Source: Halichondria panicea
Taxonomy: Eukaryota; Porifera; Demospongiae; Suberitida; Halichondriidae
Assembly (NCBI RefSeq): GCF_963675165.1
Contig: NC_087388.1
Span: 750,800-814,799 of the forward strand
DNA: 64,000 nucleotides
Direction: 5' to 3'
Notes under the pieces: model-generated
What the model saw: only the letters and a program-made list of their open reading frames with translations
Told to the model about the DNA's origin: nothing
The model's database searches: none
Translations under genes and position numbers: made by a program
In this document: positions 21,701-33,700 of the stretch, one piece after another
How the letters are laid out: each line of letters opens with the position of its first letter
Position numbering within the stretch: position 1 is the stretch's first letter

Positions 21701-24700
21701 AGTCAGTATCAGTGACTCTGGTAGCTGCTCCTGTTATAGTTGACACTTAATGGCGGGTTATTTTTGTATGAACTGCCGCCCAATTAAGTATTTATACAGC
21801 TCAGGATAGTTACATTGAACGAGAATTATTTCTAATTTTCGTGTGATGTTCTACAATACGTAATAATTATACAAAAATGTCCACCATACGAAATCTCGCT
21901 ATATACGGTATTAGCATTTGTAAGTATGTTTGTGGATGATAAACAGTATACTGAGATTATATATACAGTCATGCACAATACTATTTTTGTGTATTATCAC
22001 AGGAGGAGCGTGCAGGACCTGATGAAGAATGTCTCATCAAGGTAAGACTGCGTTTAGTATACTGACTATATAATCATAGTCACAGTGCACAAATAAAATG
22101 CTGAGTCGATCATTTAGCACATACAATCTGCATGCATACACTAACATTCACTTACTGATATGTGGTCTCTCCATTACAGGGAAGAGGTTGGTTAGACCCC
22201 CAGCTGTTCAGTATTATTGGGTAAGCTAAGCTAACTTACCATCATTGCCCTCCTTCCCCCAGTTCCTTCCACTGATAAGCCATCAGTTGAGACTACTACT
22301 AAAGGTTAGTTGACACTCATAGCCATGTGCATAATGATATGTTTCATAATTGCTTCCCCCCGTAACTCATTCAGAAGAAGCTGTCACTACTGAAGGTGAG
22401 ATATGCAGATTGATCACAGATACATGTAGCTTAAAAAAATGTGGACTACAAATTATCTTGATGACGATACGATACTAATGGTTAATTTTCCATTTCACTG
22501 TCCAGTTTCAGGTCCCTGCGACGAGTTGAGCTGTCCCTCCCACGCTACTTGTGAGACATATACAGATCCATTAGGTGGATCAGATGCTGCCTTCTGCCTC
22601 CCGTCCTGTGAGCTGGAGAATGGTGGATGTGCTGAGATTGAGGCCTGTTCTCTGGAACAAAATATTTGTTTTGCTGATGGACCCTGTCCACCTAGTGTGA
22701 AGTGCACAGGTAATTGCTTGTTATTGGAGTGCCTCCACCACTCACCTAGCTTGTGTAAAGTCTGACATTGAGACCATGTTTGTATCTCCTATATCCAGAT
22801 CCCTGCGACGAGGTGAGCTGTCCCTCTAACAGTACTTGCCAGAGGCTTATATTTCCAAAGCCGATCACTTCCTCGAGTTTTGGCTTCTGCCTCCCGTCCT
22901 GTGAGTTGGATAATGGTGGATGTGCTGAGGACGAGGTCTGTTCTCTTGTGGAGCAAACTGTTTGCTTTGCTGTTGGACCCTGTCCATCTACTGTGCAGTG
23001 CTCTTCTGCAACTACAGAAGGTGAGATAAAACTTGTTTGTTCATTTCCTCTCTCATATTGAATGCCCCCCTCCCCCCACAGAACCCTCCACGGGTGTAGA
23101 GGTTGGATCATTCCCGGAAGATTCATTGCACAGTATCACAGGAACTATCTTTATACTGGACACAAAGACACTCCTCATCAAAAACTTTGGCTACGATGGC
23201 CTTGGACCAAGTGAGAGCATGAGTCTGTGAAACATATAGAGTTGGCTTGGTTACAATGAATGCATGTTTATACGTTGTCATGTCCACTGCAGGTGCCTTT
23301 TTCTACTACTACCCTCCTGGTCAGGTTATAGACAAGAACGGTGGAGGTTTTTTCATACCAGTACCCGGTGGAAGGTGAGTCACACTCACATACACTATCT
23401 GCATAGCATCTCTGTTGAACATCGATCTTGTATACGTAGTTGCCTTACCTTCATATATACCATCAGTGTACACATGCAGTGATTGTTATTGTTTCTATTG
23501 ATCTCCTATAACTCTTGTTGGTAGAGAGGATGGAGGGTTTAAGATTGGACGTAGCTACTTTAATGAAGACTTCCTGGTCCCACTGCCTGAGGGCGTGGAT
23601 GCGTGTGACATTGGCACGTTCACAATCTGGTGTGAGCCATTCACTGTCTTCTTTGCAGTCTTCTCCTTTCCAACTGAAAGGATATTTGTGAGTGAGGCAT
23701 GAGGTAGCTTAAGAGGATTTAAAGCATGTATTGAATTGTACTTCTATAATAGAGTTATCAGTTCACCAGTCTATAAGAGATTAAGTTACCTTTGGAAATT
23801 ACTTAGTTCAAGTACGTAGTTTTCTTTGTTTGTGGCACGTAGTGCATGGTGGTGATTATTTACACTCACAGCACATTCACAGCACACTCCTCTCTCCCTA
23901 CTATATAGGTGCAAGGAACTGATGAGTGCATTATTCAGGTAGGTACTCACATGCAGTCTCACACACTGCCACAAAGAAGTGTAGTCACACTGTACTTGTG
24001 TACACCCTCAGCTAGTCTTCATCATACTGTTCATGACTTACTGTACCCCACCTCTCACTCCCTGTACTCATTCTTCTGCAGTCTGGGTTGGGGACACTAG
24101 TACCATTCAAGTGTCCCAATGGAAGGAGCGTCGGTTCTGCTAAGGATTGTGATTTTGACAACTGTGCTGCCCTTGACGACCAGCTACAGCTGTCCTGGAC
24201 TGTCAGAAATGATATGCAAATGATTGACTTTAGACTCTGCGGCTGTCTAAGTAGTGATCCAAAGTCAGTTGCAATTGGTGTTAGCTTGACACAATTGAAT
24301 CATTATAATTACACGTGTACAGCCTGAACCAGTACATGGGATTCGGACTCAGTGGCAGCACCAGCCGGACACACATGATTGGGGCAGACCCTGTCATTAC
24401 GTGGGTTGATGAGACCACTGGACCACAAGCAGTCGACTATTTCCTCACTGGCTACTTCCAGGTATAGAACAACAAGTGTGTGTATGTGTGTATGCAGCTA
24501 AACCTGTGGGAGAACCATGTGGTATAGTTGTAGCTTTGACGTAACAGCAGGAGCACATTACAGTACTCCTGCTGACAGCAAGCTGTTACGTATTAAGCCA
24601 CAGCTATGAAAGTGCAACTTAATTTATGGTCTTCAAATATTGTCCCCTCCCCTCTCCTGCAGTGTCGAGATGGTCGCGGTGCATGCCCTGACGAGGACCA

Positions 24701-27700
24701 TTTCAGTGGCAGCTGCTCCAATGACATTGTCTCTGTGAGTGGATCCAGACAGGGAGGGCAGCAGTGTGTCATCTATACACGACACTTCTCTACCAGTGAG
24801 TGTGTTTTATTAGAATTAACACTACTGAAGACCATGCATAGTTGACCAATTTTACATTACAAACTTTTGCAAAGTTGAACTTCACAAGCCTCTTGGCAGG
24901 ATGGCTGTACATATAATATAGGTCTGCTTGCACATGTTGTGTTTGTGTACGTGCAGATGATAGTACGTGCGATATTCCCATCGACCCCCTCAACATGGAA
25001 CAGTACATTGTGTGGGGAGTGGGCGGACTCGGAGAGACTGCTTTCCAACACTTTAAGAGAGCATCAGGTGAGCTAATTGTACAGTTGAGGCCCATAACCA
25101 ACACTACGTGCCCATAACCAACACTACGTGCCCATGTAACTTATAGCATGGATAACGGAAGGTAGAGCTTCGATCCCCTCGAGTTATTATTCCCTCGGTA
25201 CGACTCTACAGATGTTTATTATTGAGAGGCTGCATGAAACGTCCAATTTCGAAACTAAAGATAGCCCATGCTTATTGATAGTGCTACAATTTCGTGTGCT
25301 TAATCAGTGATTGCTTTTTTGCCCAAATTTTCCACTTACATTGTCATGATACACTATACCCTCTCTCTCTATGCAGCGTCTGATCCTCCCATCCATTTTG
25401 GCAGGGCTCCAGTTAACATGTGTCCCCATGAGGTCCAGTGCCGACAGTGCAGTGAACCATTTGAAGCAGCTGTGATTGAGGCTCTTGAAGACACCACCTT
25501 CTCTGTTAGCATAGGATCCTCTGGTGCTGACCGAGGCTATGAGGCCATTACTGGTGAGAACTTGTACATGAGATATAGTTATAGTTAGTGTTATCTGTAT
25601 CCCCTATTCATATGGCTACTAATTCGGGAGCGTTAGTTTCCTTTCTCTTACTCATCTACGTTGTAGATTAATATAATTCTATCCCACGTGCAGGTCAAGT
25701 GGGATGGGGCATTGCTTACTACATCAATAACACCTTGGTACCTGAGCTGATGGTACAGAGAGGACAGGCCTACTTGTTCATTGTGGAGGCAGGGAATAAC
25801 CCTGATAACCCAGCCAATTATCACCCCTTCTACATCACTGACGATATTCACGGGAGCCGAGTATTCAAGACACCTGAAGAGAAGATGGTGAATATTCAAT
25901 AGAATTTCAATATTGTATTTGTTAATTTCCCGTGTTTAATTTTTTTTTCAGGCTGAGACTGTATTTGCTGGTTTTGATCAAAGTGACAACGTTACTGCAG
26001 GTATTATATTAAATGATCCATTTGCTACATTGTTGCTATGTCATCATGCACTATCACGAAGTCATGACGCAAAACACGTCTGGCAATAGACTAACATAAT
26101 AATTATATCCGAATTGTCCAATGGAGAAAGAGCATGATGTATACGCATAAAAAGTCCAGTCAGGGCATTGTTCAGCACTGCTGGAGTTCTGCTTTGCAAC
26201 CATGCAGGTTTTAAATTGTCCGAGGCCCTTCTCACTCTATAGATGACTTCACGAAGCATTTATAGAAGCTGCTTTTTTTGTTGGGGGCTGAAGCTGTTTT
26301 GCAGTAGTGTATATAGAGGCAAGCTCCTTTGGCTTGATTGTGGTTGTGGTGATAGGGTGTATGGATGGGAGTTGTTTAGCAGTAGCAGTGGTGGGGGGGT
26401 GGGGCTGTTTTCCAGTAGTGCGTGGAGTTGGTGTGTGTCAAGCCATTCGTCGGTCCATGTACAACAGCTCTAATTGAAGGTGAACTTAGTCTTAGTTCAG
26501 CGAGGTTCACCATCAGCGAAGCTTTTACAACTACAGATGGAAATCTCTGATTAGCTATAATTATAAATACCAATGTAACTCTGCAGATACTGCAATGACT
26601 TGCCTAGAAGAGAGAAAAGATGCTATGTCAAGGGTTGTCTCTGTTATTTTGTTCAGATCTATTTTTGTATTCTTCCCTCGGGTTTCTCCTATATATGCCA
26701 TAAATTCCTTGTGCCCGTGTTAAAACTTATTGCGTGTGGATAGCGGAAGGTACATATAGAGCTCGATCACCTTCAATCTATTATTCTCCCGTACAGCTGG
26801 TCGATTGTGTGCATGCAGAGAGGGTGCCGAGGCTGCCAGGGTGAGGGAGAGTTGTGGGAGTCGCCAGGAATACGAAGAGAGTCAAGACTGCAGCTGTGAA
26901 GAAGGGGAGCCAGCCGTTCTAATTTGGATTCCTGACGAAAACACTCCAAACATTGTCTACTATCAGGTGTGGGGGGCTAGGGCTATAGAGGCCAACGTTG
27001 AAGGATGAGTTTAATTGTAGAAGTTCAAAATAATAGAGAAGTTGCAATTTTTTTGCTCTTTCTAGTCTTTTAAATGTTTATATCAACGGTCCCCCCCTTA
27101 ACTATCATTATTTTTGTTTGGAGAACAACGTGTTTAGATTTTGCATGTGTGTGTGGGTCTCATGCACTTGTGTGTTGACTGACATCATTTGACTCCCTAC
27201 AGTGTGCCATTCACCTCAACCTGGGATGGAGGATCCGTGTACAAGATGCCCCAGGTATAGGCACATAGACCACTAGCATTTGAACCACATAATTAGTAGT
27301 GGTGACAATTATAATTTCCCTGTCCAGTTTCAGATCCCTGCGATGAGTTGAGCTGTCCCTCCCACGCTACTTGTGAGACGTATACAGATCCATTAGGTGG
27401 ATCAGATGCTGCCTTCTGCCTCCCGTCCTGTGAGCTGGGGAATGGTGGATGTGCTGAGGACGAGGTCTGTTCTTTGCAACCAAATATTTGCCTTGCTGAT
27501 GGACCCTGTCCACCTAGTGTGCAGTGCTCTCCTGCAGGTAATCGTTTGTTGACTAGTATAACTTAAATATATTTATAGATATCCTAAAAGTGTCCCCTCC
27601 ACACACCTCATGTATGGTCTGACATGAGAGTGTGGTCGTATCTCCTGTCCAGGTCCCTGCGACGAGTTGAGCTGTCCCTCCCACGCTACTTGTGAGAGGT

Positions 27701-30700
27701 ATACAGTTCCATTAGGTGGATCAGATGCTGCCTTCTGCCTCCCATCCTGTGTGTTGGAGAATGGTGGATGTGCTGAAGGCGAGGTCTGCTCCCTGCAACC
27801 AAATATTTGCTTTGCTGATGGACCCTGTCCACCTAGTGTGCAGTGCTCTCCTGCAGGTAATCGCTTTTTAACTATAGTAGATCTCCAAAGAGTGTCCCCT
27901 CCATGCATGCATGCACACACCTTGTGTATTGTTTATATTGATTATTACTGAGAGTGTTCCCTGTCCAGGTCCCTGCGGAGAGTTGAGCTGTCCCTCCCAT
28001 GCTACTTGTGAGACGTATACAGATCCATTAGGTGGATCAGATGCTGCCTTCTGCCTCCCGTCCTGTGAGCTGGAGAATGGTGGATGTGCTGAGGACGAGG
28101 TCTGCTCCCTGCAACCAAATATTTGCCTTGCTGATCGACCCTGTCCACCTAGTGTTAGGTGCTCTCCTGCAGGTAATCGTTTGTTAATAGAGTTAGTATA
28201 AGAGCTCCTATAAGAGTGTGTCCCCACCTTAACCTTGTATATAGTGTCTGACATTGAGAGTGTATTCGTACCTCCTGTCCAGGTCCCTGCGATCAGTTGA
28301 ACTGTCCTTCTTACACTACTTGTGAGATGACTCCAGGTGTAGGTCCAAATTCATCTATATCCATGTTTCCTTTCTGCCTCCCGTCCTGTGAGTTGGAGAA
28401 TGGTGGATGTGCTGAGAACGAGGTCTGTTCTCTTGTGGAACAACTTTGCCCTTCTGATGGACCTTGTCCAACTACTGTGCAGTGCTCTCCTGCAGGTAAT
28501 CAATTGTTAATGGAGCTAGAGCTCATATAAGAGTGTCTCCACCACTTACCGTGTCTGACATTGAGAGTGTATTCGTATCTCCTGTCCAGGTCCCTGCGGC
28601 GAGTTTAACTGCCCCTCCTATGCTACCTGTGAGATGATTACACGTCCAGGTCCAAATTCGTCTATATCCATGTTTCCCTTCTGCCTCCCGTCCTGTGAGT
28701 TGGAGAATGGTGGATGTGCTGAAGACGAGGTCTGTTCTCTGGTAGAGGAAATGTGCCCTTCTGATGGACCCTGTCCACCTAGTGTGCAGTGCTCTCCTGC
28801 AGGTAATATTGTTAATGGAGTGTCTCCTCCACTCACCTTGTATATATTATAGAGTCTGACATTGACAATGAGAGTGTATTCGTATCTCCTGTCCAGGTCC
28901 CTGCGATCAGTTGAACTGTCCCTCCTATGCTACCTGTGAGATGATTACACGTCCAGGTCCAAATTCGTCTCTATCCATGTTTCCCTTCTGCCTCCCGTCC
29001 TGTGAGTTGGAGAATGGTGGATGTGCTGAGAACGAGGCCTGTTCTCTTGTGGAACAACTTTGCCCTTCTGATGGACCCTGCCCACCTAATGTGCAGTGCT
29101 CTCCTGCAGGTAAGCACTTGTTAATAGAGCTAGAGCTCATATATATATATAAGAGTGTCACCTCCACTCACCTTGTGTAGTGTCTGACATTGAGTATCTC
29201 CTGTCCAGGTCTCTGCGATGAGTTGAGCTGTCCTTCTCACGCTACTTGTGAGACGTATACAGATCCATTAGGTGGATCAGATGCTGCCTTCTGCCTCCCG
29301 TCCTGTGAGCTGGGGAATGGTGGATGTGCTGAGGACGAGGTCTGTTCTTTGCAACCAAATATTTGCCTTGCTGATGGACCCTGTCCACCTAGTGTGCAGT
29401 GCTCTCCTGCAGGTAATCGTTTGTTGACTAGTATAACTTAAATATATTTATAGATATCCTAAAAGTGTTCCCTCCACACACCTCGTATGGTCTGACATGA
29501 GAGTGTGGTCATATCTCCTGTCCAGGTCCCTGCGACGAGTTGAGCTGTCCCTCCCACGCTACTTGTGAGAGGTATACAGATCCATTAGGTGGATCAGATG
29601 CTGCCTTCTGCCTCCCATCCTGTGAGTTGGAGAATGGTGGATGTGCTGAAGGCGAGGTCTGCTCCCTGCAACCAAATATTTGCTTTGCTGATGGACCCTG
29701 TCCACCTAGTGTGCAGTGTTCTCCTGCAGGTAATCGCGTTTTAACTATAGTAGATCTCCAAAGAGTGTCCCCTCCATGCATGCATGCACACACCTTGTGT
29801 ATGGTTTATATTGATTATTACTGAGAGTGTTTCCTGTCCAGGTCCTTGCGGAGAGTTGAGCTGTCCCTCCCACGCTACTTGTGAGACGTATACAGATCCA
29901 TTAGGTGGATCAGATGCTGCCTTCTGCCTCCCGTCCTGTGAGCTGGAGAATGGTGGATGTGCTGAGGACGAGGTCTGCTCCCTGCAACCAAATATTTGCC
30001 TTGCTGATCGACCCTGTCCACCTAGTGTTAGGTGCTCTCCTGCAGGTAATCGTTTGTTAATAGAGTTAGTATAAGAGCTCCTATAAGAGTGTGTCCCCAC
30101 CTTAACCTTGTATATAGTGTCTGACATTGAGAGTGTATTCGTACCTCCTGTCCAGGTCCCTGCGATCAGTTGAACTGTCCTTCTTACACTACTTGTGAGA
30201 TGACTCCAGGTATAGGTCCAAATTCATCTATATCCATGTTTCCTTTCTGCCTCCCGTCCTGTGAGTTGGAGAATGGTGGATGTGCTGAGAACGAGGTCTG
30301 TTCTCTTGTGGAACAACTTTGCCCTTCTGATGGACCTTGTCCAACTACTGTGCAGTGCTCTCCTGCAGGTAATCAATTGTTAATGGAGCTAGAGCTCATA
30401 TAAGAGTGTCTCCACCACTTACCGTGTCTGACATTGAGAGTGTATTCGTATCTCCTGTCCAGGTCCCTGCGGCGAGTTTAACTGCCCCTCCTATGCTACC
30501 TGTGAGATGATTACACGTCCAGGTCCAAATTCGTCTATATCCATGTTTCCCTTCTGCCTCCCGTCCTGTGAGTTGGAGAATGGTGGATGTGCTGAAGACG
30601 AGGTCTGTTCTCTGGTAGAGGAAATGTGCCCTTCTGATGGACCCTGTCCACCTAGTGTGCAGTGCTCTCCTGCAGGTAATATTGTTAATGGAGTGTCCCC

Positions 30701-33700
30701 TCCACTCACCTTGTATATATTATAGAGTCTGACATTGACAATGAGAGTGTATTCGTATCTCCTGTCCAGGTCCCTGCGATCAGTTGAACTGTCCCTCCTA
30801 TGCTACCTGTGAGATGATTACACGTCCAGGTCCAAATTCGTCTCTATCCATGTTTCCCTTCTGCCTCCCGTCCTGTGAGTTGGAGAATGGTGGATGTGCT
30901 GAGAACGAGGCCTGTTCTCTTGTGGAACAACTTTGCCCTTCTGATGGACCCTGCCCACCTAATGTGCAGTGCTCTCCTGCAGGTAAGCACTTGTTAATAG
31001 AGCTAGAGCTCATATATATATATAAGAGTGTCACCTCCACTCACCTTGTGTAGTGTCTGACATTGAGTATCTCCTGTCCAGGTCTCTGCGATGAGTTGAG
31101 CTGTCCTTCTCACGCTACTTGTGAGACGTATACAGATCCATTAGGTGGATCAGATGCTGCCTTCTGCCTCCCATCCTGTGAGTTGGAGAATGGTGGATGT
31201 GCTGAAGGCGAGGTCTGCTCCCTGCAACCAAATATTTGCTTTGCTGATGGACCCTGTCCACCTAGTGTGCAGTGTTCTCCTGCAGGTAATCGCGTTTTAA
31301 CTATAGTAGATCTCCAAAGAGTGTCCCCTCCATGCATGCATGCACACACCTTGTGTATGGTTTATATTGATTATTACTGAGAGTGTTTCCTGTCCAGGTC
31401 CTTGCGGAGAGTTGAGCTGTCCCTCCCACGCTACTTGTGAGACGTATACAGATCCATTAGGTGGATCAGATGCTGCCTTCTGCCTCCCGTCCTGTGAGCT
31501 GGAGAATGGTGGATGTGCTGAGGACGAGGTCTGCTCCCTGCAACCAAATATTTGCCTTGCTGATCGACCCTGTCCACCTAGTGTTAGGTGCTCTCCTGCA
31601 GGTAATCGTTTGTTAATAGAGTTAGTATAAGAGCTCCTATAAGAGTGTGTCCCCACCTTAACCTTGTATATAGTGTCTGACATTGAGAGTGTATTCGTAC
31701 CTCCTGTCCAGGTCCCTGCGATCAGTTGAACTGTCCTTCTTACACTACTTGTGAGATGACTCCAGGTATAGGTCCAAATTCATCTATATCCATGTTTCCT
31801 TTCTGCCTCCCGTCCTGTGAGTTGGAGAATGGTGGATGTGCTGAGAACGAGGTCTGTTCTCTTGTGGAACAACTTTGCCCTTCTGATGGACCTTGTCCAA
31901 CTACTGTGCAGTGCTCTCCTGCAGGTAATCAATTGTTAATGGAGCTAGAGCTCATATAAGAGTGTCTCCACCACTTACCGTGTCTGACATTGAGAGTGTA
32001 TTCGTATCTCCTGTCCAGGTCCCTGCGGCGAGTTTAACTGCCCCTCCTATGCTACCTGTGAGATGATTACACGTCCAGGTCCAAATTCGTCTATATCCAT
32101 GTTTCCCTTCTGCCTCCCGTCCTGTGAGTTGGAGAATGGTGGATGTGCTGAAGACGAGGTCTGTTCTCTGGTAGAGGAAATGTGCCCTTCTGATGGACCC
32201 TGTCCACCTAGTGTGCAGTGCTCTCCTGCAGGTAATATTGTTAATGGAGTGTCCCCTCCACTCACCTTGTATATATTATAGAGTCTGACATTGACAATGA
32301 GAGTGTATTCGTATCTCCTGTCCAGGTCCCTGCGATCAGTTGAACTGTCCCTCCTATGCTACCTGTGAGATGATTACACGTCCAGGTCCAAATTCGTCTC
32401 TATCCATGTTTCCCTTCTGCCTCCCGTCCTGTGAGTTGGAGAATGGTGGATGTGCTGAGAACGAGGCCTGTTCTCTTGTGGAACAACTTTGCCCTTCTGA
32501 TGGACCCTGCCCACCTAATGTGCAGTGCTCTCCTGCAGGTAAGCACTTGTTAATAGAGCTAGAGCTCATATATATATATAAGAGTGTCACCTCCACTCAC
32601 CTTGTGTAGTGTCTGACATTGAGTATCTCCTGTCCAGGTCTCTGCGATGAGTTGAGCTGTCCTTCTCACGCTACTTGTGAGACGTATACAGATCCATTAG
32701 GTGGATCAGATGCTGCCTTCTGCCTCCCGTCCTGTGAGCTGGGGAATGGTGGATGTGCTGAGGACGAGGTCTGTTCTTTGCAACCAAATATTTGCCTTGC
32801 TGATGGACCCTGTCCACCTAGTGTGCAGTGCTCTCCTGCAGGTAATCGTTTGTTGACTAGTATAACTTAAATATATTTATAGATATCCTAAAAGTGTTCC
32901 CTCCACACACCTCGTGTATGGTCTGACATGAGAGTGTGGTCGTATCGCCTGTCCAGGTCCCTGCGACGAGTTGAGCTGTCCCTCCCACGCTACTTGTGAG
33001 AGGTATACAGTTCCATTAGGTGGATCAGATGCTGCCTTCTGCCTCCCATCCTGTGAGTTGGAGAATGGTGGATGTGCTGAAGGCGAGGTCTGCTCCCTGC
33101 AACCAAATATTTGCTTTGCTGATGGACCCTGTCCACCTAGTGTGCAGTGTTCTCCTGCAGGTAATTGCGTTTTAACTATAGTAGATCTCCAAAGAGTGTC
33201 CCCTCCATGCATGCATGCACACACCTTGTGTATGGTTTATATTGATTATTACTGAGAGTGTTCCCTGTCCAGGTCCCTGCGGAGAGTTGAGCTGTCCCTC
33301 CCACGCTACTTGTGAGACGTATACAGATCCATTAGGTGGATCAGATGCTGCCTTCTGCCTCCCGTCCTGTGAGCTGGAGAATGGTGGATGTGCTGAGGAC
33401 GAGGTCTGCTCCCTGCAACCAAATATTTGCCTTGCTGATCGACCCTGTCCACCTAGTGTTAGGTGCTCTCCTGCAGGTAATCGTTTGTTAATAGAGTTAG
33501 AGTTAGTGTAAGAGCTCCTATAAGAGTGTGTCCCTACCCTAACCTTGTATATAGTGTCTGACAATGAGAGTGTATTCGTACCTCCTGTCCAGGTCCCTGC
33601 GATCAGTTGAACTGTCCTTCTTACACTACTTGTGAGATGACTCCAGGTATAGGTCCAAATTCATCTATATCCATGTTTCCTTTCTGCCTCCCGTCCTGTG

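Noticed and set aside
10508-33564. Recurring minus-strand ORFs of 72-130 aa across the module arrays
   Set aside because: They are the antisense shadow of the module exons, repeat with the same period and cross intron sequence; they have no independent signal.
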